64,000 nucleotides of DNA from Natrinema hispanicum (GTDB taxonomy: Archaea > Halobacteriota > Halobacteria > Halobacteriales > Natrialbaceae), in assembly GCF_004217335.1 (NCBI RefSeq), contig NZ_SHMP01000004.1, positions 186,001 through 250,000 of the forward strand, written 5' to 3'. The notes beneath the pieces are model-generated. The model was not told where the DNA came from and searched no databases. It saw only the letters and a list, made by a program, of their open reading frames with translations. How positions within the stretch are numbered: the first letter of the stretch is position 1; every line of letters begins with the position of its first letter. Below, piece after piece: positions 47,109 to 56,230 of the stretch. A program made the position numbers and the translations under genes.

Positions 47109-48551
47109 CTATTCGTCCGGTTCTGGTTCCTGTTGTTCTCCGGGGAACACAGGATTGTTGTCCGCCTGTCCAGCCGCTTCGATCAATTCGGCACTGACAG
47201 CCCCAGCGATGTCTGCCAGCATCTCTCTGTGGAGTAGCTCGCCTCCATGCGCGAACGCAACAATGTCTAACAGACTGCAAAGAAACGATTGTGTGTCGTA
47301 GGTTAAAATATCTCTGTGAACGATAATCAACTCATCGTCGTGTTCGCAGGTTACCATCCTTGATGAATCGGTTGTCCGCAGCGACTCCGAAACTTTTGCT
47401 TCCCACCCCTCACCCGGCAATGCAACCCACGAGAACACATCGTGCCGCAACTCCCACATCTCCAATTCCTCGTCCGTAAGATCGTCCTCGTCGACAAACT
47501 CGTAGCTGAACGATTCTCTGAACTCCTCACGATATTCTTCAGTTCCACGAATTTGGTCGCCGTTGACGTCAGTGGTGTCCTCGATGTCCGGCTTAATTCG
47601 GTCCGGGATAGTAACGATCTCATAGCCGTCTGAGCGAGCATTGTCGAACAAGTTTTGACTGCGATTCTGCTCATCGTGTGTCGCCACCACGACGTCCCGT
47701 TCCGCGTTCAGGATCTTGACCGCGTGGACCTGCACCGGCTTCCAGTCTAACTCGTCGTGCGTCTCCCCAGTCACGAACTCGTTCAGATCATCGACTAATC
47801 GGGATGCCACGGTCTCCGACTCACAGGCTTGCAGGATTTTCTTCACTCGCGTTGAGTACGCTGTCCGCCCCACGTTTGACCGCTCACGATTCAGCGCGTC
47901 GTTGATTTTCTTCGTCGTGTTCGTGATATCGTAGCTAAACAGGAAATTCGGCTCTGAAGCCACACGAAGCCCGCTCACGAACACTGACGCACCCTCATTC
48001 TCAGGAACTTCGTACACATCACCGAATCGGGTCTGTTCCAGTAATTCTGCGTCAGTGTAATCAATGAAGTTCTGCTTTGCCGCCTCAATATCCTCGTCCG
48101 TGATCCCGTCCAGTATGACCTCTGTGCCTTTGATGTCTTTCTCCGGCGGGTGGATCTCCACATGAAGAGTCTCGATTTCTTCGAATCCGTGTTTCGGGGC
48201 CTCCTTTACCGTGAACGTGTTGTGTGGTGAATAAATCGTAATGTCGATCCCATGCCGGTGACAAGTTGCAATTGCGTCCTTGATCCCGACACCGAACTTC
48301 CCGATTACCTTGTCAGGGTTGTTTAGCTTCTCTTCGTCTTCGGCCTGGGTGAGATGCTCGTACCGGAATCCGCGTCCATAATCCCGGATATGCCACATGC
48401 CGTCGTCGCTATAGATATCAGGATCATCCGTGTCCGTGAGGGCAGCCTCGTCCAGGGCGTTCGCAATGATTTCGCGTGCTGCGTCTGCTGGCCCCCACGC
48501 CTCTAGAACTTCCTCCATATTCAAGTCAAATTCTCGTGTTGACGTTGACAT
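47109..48551 (-). CDS. GHKL-type ATPase (Hsp90/MORC-like)
   Basis: A 480-aa protein with a complete GHKL ATP-binding domain. The N box is REIIANALDEA, G1 DYGRGFR (D-x-G-x-G), and G2 GKFGVGIKDAI. The C-terminal part (about 250-400) is alpha/beta with KILNAERDVVVATHDEQNRS. Stand-alone GHKL ATPases recur in prokaryotic defence islands. The partner is not adjacent. Start ATG 48549-48551. A distant resemblance to MORC or type II topoisomerase B subunits is expected from the family. Confidence 0.85.
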   Translation of the reverse strand: MSTSTREFDLNMEEVLEAWGPADAAREIIANALDEAALTDTDDPDIYSDDGMWHIRDYGRGFRYEHLTQAEDEEKLNNPDKVIGKFGVGIKDAIATCHRHGIDITIYSPHNTFTVKEAPKHGFEEIETLHVEIHPPEKDIKGTEVILDGITDEDIEAAKQNFIDYTDAELLEQTRFGDVYEVPENEGASVFVSGLRVASEPNFLFSYDITNTTKKINDALNRERSNVGRTAYSTRVKKILQACESETVASRLVDDLNEFVTGETHDELDWKPVQVHAVKILNAERDVVVATHDEQNRSQNLFDNARSDGYEIVTIPDRIKPDIEDTTDVNGDQIRGTEEYREEFRESFSYEFVDEDDLTDEELEMWELRHDVFSWVALPGEGWEAKVSESLRTTDSSRMVTCEHDDELIIVHRDILTYDTQSFLCSLLDIVAFAHGGELLHREMLADIAGAVSAELIEAAGQADNNPVFPGEQQEPEPDE

Positions 48552-48915
48552 ACAGATCTGGTTGCTATACAGTCAAATAATACTGATTATAGGCACGTAC
48601 GTCTGAATCGTATTGTTCTGAAACGGCTTTATTGAATCTCTCTTCATATCTGGCGATTTGCTGGAAGTCAGTTTCTCACAGGATTCGCAAAACCTCGCGT
48701 GAAGAGCCGCTCTTCTGCATATCAACGCTAGAGGATTTCAACAAAGCCAGAATTGTCGTTCTGATTGATTGGTCAGCCGTACCAGGACCATGACGTGTTC
48801 GTGACAGAACTCTCAATCTCTGATGCGGGGGTGACAACAACACGGCATCCGGTATGACTACGAGCGTTCGTGGATACCCAAGTCCTGATAACAATCACTG
48901 CCGTCTCATCTGATA
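48552..48915. other. Intergenic region
   Basis: About 360 bp between the GHKL gene and the 83-aa gene. I see probable divergent promoter sequences (AT-rich at 48570-48650) and no coding frame with protein-like features. Confidence 0.4.
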
Positions 48916-49167
48916 ATGCAGTGCTTCTCCAAGGGAGACCGCGTCCGAATCGATATTCCTGATGAGACAGATCCCGATCATCAGAAGTATCACGGGGAAC
49001 ACGGACAGGTCGTTGCAGTGCTGAGTGATGATGCGGATTCGGTCACTGCTGACGAGCGAGATGCTCAGCTCTACCGGGTTGTTTTTGATTCAGGTGAGAC
49101 AGCCGATTTCCGGTGGCGTGACTTGCGGCCACCAATCGAACCAATCGACGACTCCTCACAAGCATAG
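48916..49167 (+). CDS. Small SH3/KOW-like protein (83 aa)
   Basis: An 83-aa acidic protein with a KOW/SH3-like beta-barrel pattern: CFSKGDRVRIDIPDE, HGEHGQVVAVLSDD, YRVVFDSGETADFRWRDLRP in part. The last block FRWRDLRPPI is repeated as a broken copy at 52262-52321. It precedes a broken HNH gene in the same order in which the second copy precedes an intact HNH gene. The function is unknown; a nucleic-acid or protein-binding fold is likely. Confidence 0.7.
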   Translation: MQCFSKGDRVRIDIPDETDPDHQKYHGEHGQVVAVLSDDADSVTADERDAQLYRVVFDSGETADFRWRDLRPPIEPIDDSSQA

Positions 49168-49246
49168 TCCCAGGCAGCTCACGTCCAGCTTCGGAGTTGA
49201 TCTCTCCCGGGGAAGGATCATCATCCAGCTCTGTTACGGTTTCTAC

Positions 49247-49564
49247 ATGCCAACTGATCGGCTCCGTAGTATTGTCCCGATGTTCGGTGGTGGGACGCGG
49301 TATGTTGAGATGTTGGATGCGGTTCTTGAGTTCGTGGAGGTGCATCATCCGACGACGGATGAGTTTGTTGGGTGGCATCGTGGGTCGTTTTTGAACGTGT
49401 CGAGTCGGGAGTCGATTATGCGGCGGGTGGGTTATTTACAGTAGGTTGGCTTTCTTCAGCAGGTAGAACCGACCCCTTCGGCGGATGTGCCTGGATATAT
49501 CCGTAGTGGCAATGAAAATTACGGCGAGTACGACGCGTTTGATCTGTTTGTATTCGCCAAATGA
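49247..49564 (+). pseudogene. HNH endonuclease, truncated N-terminal copy
   Basis: The first 65 codons (MPTDRLRSIVPMFGGG, then TRYVEMLDAVLEFVE, then WHRGSFLNVSSRESIMRRV) match the start of the intact gene at 52402. An in-frame TAG at 49442-49444 interrupts YLQ-VGFLQQV, then the match ends and the frame stops at 49562-49564. It is a degraded partial duplicate of 52402-53388. Confidence 0.88.
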
Positions 49565-49692
49565 TCACGAATTAATGCGGGAAGTGGCGCGAGGATATCG
49601 ACAGTCATGTTTCATTCTAGTGTATTCACACCACCTTCACTTTACAAAACAGAATAATTAAACAGCTGCCAACATCAGTAATATTCATCAAT

Positions 49693-52167
49693 ATGACTAA
49701 CACGTCAAATATCGCTTCCTCTCGGGTGATTGCATATTTAGACGAATCAGCAGGCGGATCCGATGACCTACGGTTTGATAGTGAAATCCCATTTGGGAAC
49801 CTCTCTGCCTTTGGTGAATCAATCAAGGATAAAATGGAGATTGATCGGAAGGATTTACATGAAGTTTTACTTGATAACCATTTTGTCATTCCGCCGTATC
49901 AACGGCTCTATTCATGGAAACACAAACAACTCAAGGAATTCTGGGAAGTGATTACTGATTTCGTTCATATGCCGGCAGAACAGTCTGGGGAGCAAGTCTT
50001 TGGATTGTACTTTGGTAGTATCTATATCGCCGAAGATGGGAGCGGATCACGGCTTGAAATCATCGATGGACAACAGAGACTGACAACCACCTCCATATTC
50101 CTGTTCGCGCTTAAACAAAAGCTGGAAGAACGAACGGATGATCTATATCCGGATTTAGCCTCATTCGTCAATAGTACACTCGACCAACTGAAGGACGTAC
50201 TGTATGATACTGGGGAATTTACAGCCACAACAACATCAATTCGACTCAATAAACACGACACTGACTTCTATAACAAATTCCTCTTACAACCGGCTCGTCG
50301 GCAGGAGTATCTTGAAGACAGACAAGAGAAGGACCGGGGCAGATACGATGCGCGTTTCAAAGAGGCTATTCAGGTGGGTGAACTGATTAATAGAATTGGA
50401 GATTCGTCTCTCAAAAGTGAATTTGAAGACGCTGAGCAGAATGAGTATATTTATTTCGCCGAATCGCACAAGCGGCTCATACACGCCTACAATTTCTTTG
50501 ATAATCATCTCGATGCCCTTCTAGAAGAGATTGATGACCAGGAACGACAGGTTATCCTATTAATTAATCTCAAAAATTACGTGCTCCGGTCATTTGTGGT
50601 CTCACTTTGTTCAATTGAGTCAGAAGAGGCGACACTCCGGATGAATATTTTCGAGTCGCTCAATGACAAGGGTCTAGATTTAGCCGAAATAGACCTGATT
50701 CGAGCGCGAATTCTCAATCGGTTTGCTGGGGAAGCTGATGCTGATAAGTACACTGAGATCTGGGAAGACGTAATCAAGTCCTTCGGCGCTGATAGCCGGG
50801 AGATCAAGCGGTTCCTGACGTATTTTATTGCTGCTACTGATGAGTCCATCTCGAAACTCTCTGATGTAAACAAAGCACTGCTTGACGTCTTCCGGACGAA
50901 AGAGGGTGAATCTGGCGCGGACCCACGGATGGAGACCGCTGATGAAGCGAGAGAGCTTTTGACGGAAATTGGGACATTCAAACAGTACTATTTAGATATC
51001 AAACGTGGCGAACTCACGAGTGCGCAATCAGATATCAGTGACATCAAGCGAGAATGTGAAGAGATACTTGCTCGGTTAGATGGTCTTCGAACGATTCAGT
51101 GGCGTCCACTCGTTACATATGTCTACCAGTCTGTGGACCAATCACCAGGTGGGGACCAGCTATTGCTCAAAGTCATGCGAGCGGTCGAGAATATTAGCTT
51201 CCGACGGGTGTTCGTTGAGACACCAGCAAATACCGTTGAGCCACTATATGTCAAGGCAACACATGAATTTCGGCGGCTTGAAGGCGAGGATGAATTTACT
51301 GCTTCGGATTTAGAGAACTTCATGGTCCGAGAGGCCCGCGAAGCGGCACCACAAATGTTTGGATCGGGATTCGTAACAACGCTTGTACAAAAAACTGAGT
51401 GGGGGAATAAGAATCTCAAGAATTTGCTTTGGAAACTCTCCTCAGAGATGCACTACGAGCAAAGTGGTGCATCTTCAATCTCTGTTGAGCTGAATTTAGA
51501 TAGTATCCATTTAGAGCATGTTCTCCCGGTGAATATGCTTCGTGAGGACGCCCATGACCCATATGCGTGGCTAAAATCATTCTTCAAAACCAACGACGTT
51601 GACACTCAGATTGCGAATCAAGTTGCAGAGCTTGAACAGCTAGACGCTGTCAATCTGAATGATGATAGTCAGGCTGCGCAACGAGCGGAAGATATCATTT
51701 CCGGCATTCGAGACCGATTTGTCCGCGATTTAGGGAATGTGATTCTCCTCCGCGAAGACATCAACAAGTCAATTCAAAATCGTCTCTTCTCCCGAAAACT
51801 CTACCGTTACTTGGATGATGATTTCCGTGAAATTGGAGCCAATGAATATCTTACTGAAAATGGTGATCTGGACAGAAGTAAGCTTGATGAGCTCCAGTCG
51901 TCCGAGATTGACTTTACGATTGATGAATCTAACGAAGCTAACCTCAGCGAGATTGAAAAGTATTTCAACTATTATTGGAATTATCAAAATTCTGCTTCCC
52001 GGAAGGCCGACCTCATCGAAGACACGTTAGATTCACTCACATTCTCGACACAACCCGATGAATTCGAAACTGCTAAAAACGATATCGAAGATCTCGTGAA
52101 ACGAGATATGCGGAACCGGTTAGAAGACCGGCGGCTTGGCGGGCTGCAATCCCAAGTCACAGACTAA
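49693..52167 (+). CDS. GmrSD-type restriction protein (DUF262 + DUF1524)
   Basis: An 824-aa protein with an N-terminal DUF262 (ParB/Srx-like nucleotide-binding) domain, FVIPPYQRLYSWKHKQLKEF and IIDGQQRLTTTSIFLFAL, with DGQQR the catalytic block, and a C-terminal DUF1524 HNH nuclease: DSIHLEHVLPVNML and LGNVILLREDINKSIQNRLF. GmrSD enzymes are nucleotide-dependent type IV restriction systems that cut modified phage DNA. Composition is noticeably more AT-rich than the neighbours. It lies between duplicated HNH/SH3 loci and so looks like a cassette inserted there. Confidence 0.9.
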   Translation: MTNTSNIASSRVIAYLDESAGGSDDLRFDSEIPFGNLSAFGESIKDKMEIDRKDLHEVLLDNHFVIPPYQRLYSWKHKQLKEFWEVITDFVHMPAEQSGEQVFGLYFGSIYIAEDGSGSRLEIIDGQQRLTTTSIFLFALKQKLEERTDDLYPDLASFVNSTLDQLKDVLYDTGEFTATTTSIRLNKHDTDFYNKFLLQPARRQEYLEDRQEKDRGRYDARFKEAIQVGELINRIGDSSLKSEFEDAEQNEYIYFAESHKRLIHAYNFFDNHLDALLEEIDDQERQVILLINLKNYVLRSFVVSLCSIESEEATLRMNIFESLNDKGLDLAEIDLIRARILNRFAGEADADKYTEIWEDVIKSFGADSREIKRFLTYFIAATDESISKLSDVNKALLDVFRTKEGESGADPRMETADEARELLTEIGTFKQYYLDIKRGELTSAQSDISDIKRECEEILARLDGLRTIQWRPLVTYVYQSVDQSPGGDQLLLKVMRAVENISFRRVFVETPANTVEPLYVKATHEFRRLEGEDEFTASDLENFMVREAREAAPQMFGSGFVTTLVQKTEWGNKNLKNLLWKLSSEMHYEQSGASSISVELNLDSIHLEHVLPVNMLREDAHDPYAWLKSFFKTNDVDTQIANQVAELEQLDAVNLNDDSQAAQRAEDIISGIRDRFVRDLGNVILLREDINKSIQNRLFSRKLYRYLDDDFREIGANEYLTENGDLDRSKLDELQSSEIDFTIDESNEANLSEIEKYFNYYWNYQNSASRKADLIEDTLDSLTFSTQPDEFETAKNDIEDLVKRDMRNRLEDRRLGGLQSQVTD

Positions 52168-52261
52168 TTGTCCAAAATGACCCGTCACAGGGTGATATCG
52201 CTGCCAGATCGGTTCAGTAACCGGTTAGCATCGATCTACATTGAAATCGATGGCAAAGAGA

Positions 52262-52321
52262 TTCAACAGAACTCGCTGGCGAAACCTGCGGCCACCGATT
52301 GACGTGCCTCCAAAGTTGTAA
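52262..52321 (+). pseudogene. Remnant of the 83-aa SH3-like gene (copy 2)
   Basis: One frame reads FNRTRWRNLRPPIDVPPKL and a stop, matching the end (FRWRDLRPPIEP) of the protein coded at 48916. Only the last 20 codons survive. With the intact HNH gene that follows it forms the second copy of the duplicated unit. Confidence 0.7.
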
Positions 52322-52401
52322 CCAACGTCCGTTCCCCGACAACATCCTACTGTTGATTTAATGGGGAAAGGATCATCATCTGCTACTGTCACTGTTTCTG
52401 T

Positions 52402-53388
52402 ATGGCTCCGGATCGGCTGCGCAGCATTGTCCCCATGTTTGGCGGTGGGACACGTTACGTTGAGACGTTGGATGCGGTGCTTGAGTTCGTGGAGGCGCAT
52501 CACCCGTCGACGGATGGGCTCGTGGGGTGGCATCGCGGGTCGTTTGCGAACGTGTCGAGCCGGGAGTCGATTATGCGTCGAGTCAGCTATTTACAGCAGG
52601 TCGGTTTCCTCCAACAAGTAGACGAGCGGTGGGTGCTGGGGGATGCTGGCAGGGAGTACGTTGAGCAGGGTGATGTGGCGACGTTGCTTCGCATCATGTG
52701 TGATCGGAACGTCGGGTTGCGGAGTCTCCTGTATGCGTTGTCTGCGGGGCCGATGACGCTCGCGGAAGTGAGTGAGCAGCAGTTGGACACGCATCCGGAG
52801 TTAGGGTGGAGTCGTGGCCAGACGGATATGGCGAGACAGCGCGTGAATTGGTTGCGGAGTATGGGTCTCGTCAAGGAGCGAGGTGACGCGTACGTGTTGA
52901 CGGACGAGGGTCGATTGTTCGTCGAGAACGCTGTTGCAGAGTGGAGTGACTCTGACTGGACGCCGGCGACGAGTGACGACGGGATGAGTGCTGGGACGTA
53001 CGCGACGACGGTCCACGCTCGTGCGGTTGATCCTGAGTTCCGTGCGACGGTGATTTCACGGCACGACCGCGAGTGCCCAATCTCGGGTGTTGATCACCCT
53101 GGGCTTCTGGACGTGGCGCACGTGCTGTCGTGGAGTGACTACCCGGAGTACAGAGCGGACTTGGCGAACGTGCTGCCGTTGAGTAAGACACATCACGCTG
53201 CGTTCGACCGGGAACTGTTCACGATCGACCGGGATTACCGATTGCACGTGAATCCGTCCTTCGAGACGCAAAGCGAGTTATTGCAGCGAACGATTCTCGA
53301 TCGAGACGGTGAGCGAGTCGCGCTTCCTGAAGAGAGCTTGAACCCGGAGTATCTCGAAAAGCATAACGCGGCGCTTGCGTGGGTGTGA
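52402..53388 (+). CDS. HNH endonuclease
   Basis: A 328-aa protein. Two winged-helix-like regions come first (about 10-90 and 100-175, with LTDEGRLFVE at the end). The C-terminal HNH nuclease of HNH_2 type reads CPISGVDHPGLLDVAHVLSW, then LSKTHHAAFDRELFTIDRDY, with the H-N-H residues in AHVLSW, ANVLPL and HHAAFD. It would cut DNA under control of its N-terminal domains. Haloarchaeal genomes often carry such genes as defence or restriction genes. ATG 52402 matches the start of the degraded copy at 49247. Confidence 0.88.
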   Translation: MAPDRLRSIVPMFGGGTRYVETLDAVLEFVEAHHPSTDGLVGWHRGSFANVSSRESIMRRVSYLQQVGFLQQVDERWVLGDAGREYVEQGDVATLLRIMCDRNVGLRSLLYALSAGPMTLAEVSEQQLDTHPELGWSRGQTDMARQRVNWLRSMGLVKERGDAYVLTDEGRLFVENAVAEWSDSDWTPATSDDGMSAGTYATTVHARAVDPEFRATVISRHDRECPISGVDHPGLLDVAHVLSWSDYPEYRADLANVLPLSKTHHAAFDRELFTIDRDYRLHVNPSFETQSELLQRTILDRDGERVALPEESLNPEYLEKHNAALAWV

Positions 53389-53646
53389 GTGAGGCGTACA
53401 GGTGGAACAGCGAGGCTGTAGTTTATTCCGTCTCAGGGAAAGTGTTTATAAGAAACCTGGTTATATTACCGATTAAGCGACGCCCGAGATCACTCTCGCA
53501 TCTGTAAACTGACGATGCATAAATATCTCTGGCAGACCTACGAGATACCCCAAACCCTGGTATCATAGAACTTTGCCGGCGCGGTGCCAGCGCGTCATCG
53601 GACGTCGCATGCTCGCTGTGCGGACAGCGGCCAGCATGTGATATCA

Positions 53647-54378
53647 ATGACGCGAGAACACTCAGCGGAAGATGACGAGTGCACAGTGCAGGACAAGGAC
53701 AGTCAGCAGTTCAAAACGGTAGAGGATAAAGCGAGAGAAGCGCTAACGCACGATGATCCCGTGAAGAGTTGTGCTGTTACCGTTCGCGCTCATAACCGGC
53801 ACTACGACGCCGACAAGGGAGTGACGCACCATCTCATCAGGACTGAGGAAGAGTGGATGGCGATTCGAACGTGGGCAGAGGATGGCGGCGACACCGGGAT
53901 CGCGGTCAACAGTCACGGCGAGACGCTGACGTTGGACGTGTTGGAGCTTAACCAAGACTGTGTTGCAGACCGGATCTGTAACGAAGGGCTTGACGCCATT
54001 GACAGTCACGACGCAGTCGCGCGACCCGTGGAACCGTTTACCGCACTTGTTCGGCACGCCGAGGATATCGCGGAAATCCTCGTGACGGAGTGGGAAACCG
54101 GGGCAGACCATGTCGTCAGAGAACGGCTATACGAAGGGATGGCCGGGTGGATTGGCCGCACCGCGTGGACCGCATATGAAGAGGAGGCCATGTACATTGA
54201 GGCAGAACGGGCAACAACGCAGTTCATCGAGAACCATGTCAGGTGCGAGGTAAGTGATGACGTGGAAGCGACCATCCAAGACATTTCTAAAACGGCGTTA
54301 TATGACGCGGTCGCCGAACATCGCGGCCGTCAAACCCCGCACTTGGACTACGCAGCGGAGGTGACGCTCACAGACTAA
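53647..54378 (+). CDS. Uncharacterised 243-aa protein
   Basis: An acidic, mostly alpha-helical protein (MTREHSAEDDECTVQDKDSQ at the start). It has a beta-rich middle (KSCAVTVRAHNRHYDADKGV) and a long helical C terminus. No family was recognised. Start ATG 53647; the frame to 53584 has no conserved start. Upstream, 53389-53646, is a spacer with an AT-rich TTTATA near 53447. Confidence 0.6.
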   Translation: MTREHSAEDDECTVQDKDSQQFKTVEDKAREALTHDDPVKSCAVTVRAHNRHYDADKGVTHHLIRTEEEWMAIRTWAEDGGDTGIAVNSHGETLTLDVLELNQDCVADRICNEGLDAIDSHDAVARPVEPFTALVRHAEDIAEILVTEWETGADHVVRERLYEGMAGWIGRTAWTAYEEEAMYIEAERATTQFIENHVRCEVSDDVEATIQDISKTALYDAVAEHRGRQTPHLDYAAEVTLTD

Positions 54379-54492
54379 CTTTTGTTAGTGAACTGGGCTT
54401 CGGTGACAGCGTAGTGGTCTGGGATCGAATACATTCACGTCCCATGAGCGTGAGCTATTTATGTGAACTACGCTAACCTCTAACTTGATTCG

Positions 54493-55014
54493 ATGTCATC
54501 GTCACGTGTCTCGGTCTCCATGAACACTATTCGCCCTCCCGACAACAACGAGTACACGCAGGCGGACTTCCAGATTGACGACTTGGAAATCGGTGTAAAC
54601 AAGTTCGATGATCGGTATGACTGCTTCTGGCATACAGCCACTGGTATCAAGCTGTTCGACGAGGCCGTAACCAGACAGTTTGAGGCATCCGATACCACCG
54701 ATGTAGAACCGTATCACCGCGAGAAAGGGCTGCTGGGTGATGGTATGACCTACGGCCAACTACAAGAGGAGTACTCGTTGGACGAACTGGAGAGACTAAA
54801 GTTCAAACTCAACTCGTTTGACGTAACTTGGGAGGAAGAGTGCGATCCGGTAAACGAAGCTTCAGACCTCCTCCCTAACGTGATCGTGGTCAACAGCCGT
54901 GAATTTGATCCCGGACCTGTTTGCAACCTCTACGAGCACACCGAAGGCACACGACGGCACGAAGAGACAGTCGCCCCATTACTTGAAGAGGTAGAGGACT
55001 ACATCTTAGAATAA
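54493..55014 (+). CDS. Uncharacterised 173-aa protein, first of a three-gene operon
   Basis: An acidic soluble protein of 173 aa (MSSSRVSVSMNTIRPPDN...). It contains an EYSLDELERLKFKLNSF helix and a FDPGPVCNLYEHTEGTRR segment. No family was recognised. It is 15 bp from the next gene, so co-transcribed with it. Confidence 0.6.
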   Translation: MSSSRVSVSMNTIRPPDNNEYTQADFQIDDLEIGVNKFDDRYDCFWHTATGIKLFDEAVTRQFEASDTTDVEPYHREKGLLGDGMTYGQLQEEYSLDELERLKFKLNSFDVTWEEECDPVNEASDLLPNVIVVNSREFDPGPVCNLYEHTEGTRRHEETVAPLLEEVEDYILE

Positions 55015-55029
55015 TCACCAATCTGGAGA

Positions 55030-55470
55030 ATGGTGTCCTCAGATTCAATCATCGATGACCTCTCTTCCAGCACTAAACAGCTTGACTGTTGCGACTGGGA
55101 TAAAAACACCAAGTTCGAAGTAACCGCGGTCATCGACTGTCCTACCAACGACTGCGAAATCACCTCTAATGAGGACGCCGATCTTGAAATCGAAATCTGG
55201 AACAAGAGAGACTACCCACAATTCCTCTTCATCGATGTCAACAACACTTCTGACTCCAACCTGCCAAAATCTGAAGAAACATGTGAGCACATCGGTTCAG
55301 GGAATACGAGAACGTTCAATTTCACTGTCGAACACAACACCAACAGTACCCCTGTCACCGAGACCTTGACAGTGAACTTGGAGTACGTTGACAAACAAAA
55401 TAGCTGCAACAACGATAATAAACACCGATCACCGAACTTCGATGTGAACCCAAAATTGGAACTCTGCTAA
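55030..55470 (+). CDS. Ig-like beta-sandwich protein (146 aa)
   Basis: A 146-aa protein with a CARDB/Ig-like pattern: alternating strands FEVTAVIDC, DLEIEIWNKRDYP, FNFTVEHNT and LTVNLEYVDK, and several Cys residues. It lacks an obvious signal peptide. It is the second gene of the three-gene operon, 14 bp before the membrane-protein gene. Confidence 0.6.
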   Translation: MVSSDSIIDDLSSSTKQLDCCDWDKNTKFEVTAVIDCPTNDCEITSNEDADLEIEIWNKRDYPQFLFIDVNNTSDSNLPKSEETCEHIGSGNTRTFNFTVEHNTNSTPVTETLTVNLEYVDKQNSCNNDNKHRSPNFDVNPKLELC

Positions 55471-55484
55471 TCCCTCCTCTTGGA

Positions 55485-56066
55485 ATGGTTGACTGGCTTC
55501 TACTCATGAATATTGTCCCTTTCTTAGCCATAATATTCATCGAATACTTCTCCCAGTCTATTCCCTCCTATTACGAAGACATCTTCAGAAATCATTTTGA
55601 CTCATCTGAGTACGTTTCAGGGGACTGGCAAACCACCCTAGAACAGACTGGTATTGAAACAGATATCGAAAATGTCGCGGGTGAACTCGAAGAGGAGGCA
55701 GACACCATGCCTGACAAAATCCGGCCAGATACCCGTGATTACCTGACCTACGCCACTGACCGAATTCAGACCAGAACCAACCTCGCAATAACCGCAATAT
55801 CTGTTATTATCATAATCACCCTTCGACTCATCTCGCTCAATAACCCCTCAGAACTGGTTGTGGATACACTGGCATTTCTTCTGGCTGGGATCGGCATAGC
55901 CTCAATTATCGCGGGAGTGTTTTTAGAACGGAGATTCCAAGAAATAGATCCGCACGAATACTCAAGGACAAATTGGAGAGGCAGCATCTTTTCAATCGGC
56001 ACAGCTTACGTTATCGGAATAAACCTAGCGGCCGTCATAGTGATTGCAGCAGTTGCATTCCTTTAG
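55485..56066 (+). CDS. Membrane protein with internal soluble domain (193 aa)
   Basis: A 193-aa protein with an N-terminal hydrophobic segment (WLLLMNIVPFLAIIFIEYF), a charged domain (about 20-100), and three hydrophobic segments (about 104-117, 123-143 and 171-192). It is the third gene of an operon with two soluble proteins. The arrangement soluble, Ig-like, membrane is unusual and not recognised as a named system. Confidence 0.65.
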   Translation: MVDWLLLMNIVPFLAIIFIEYFSQSIPSYYEDIFRNHFDSSEYVSGDWQTTLEQTGIETDIENVAGELEEEADTMPDKIRPDTRDYLTYATDRIQTRTNLAITAISVIIIITLRLISLNNPSELVVDTLAFLLAGIGIASIIAGVFLERRFQEIDPHEYSRTNWRGSIFSIGTAYVIGINLAAVIVIAAVAFL

Positions 56067-56230
56067 CCTTGGAAAGCTGTAGATCAAATAGATGCTACCT
56101 CGTACGACGAGTGCCTCTGAGATAGAAGGATCGAAACTTGGCTGTGAGAGGTGCTCGATTATCTCTTTTGAAGGTTTAGTGGAAAAGTAGGTCTATGCTT
56201 GTGTAGTACTGAATCAGATTGATCGATGAG

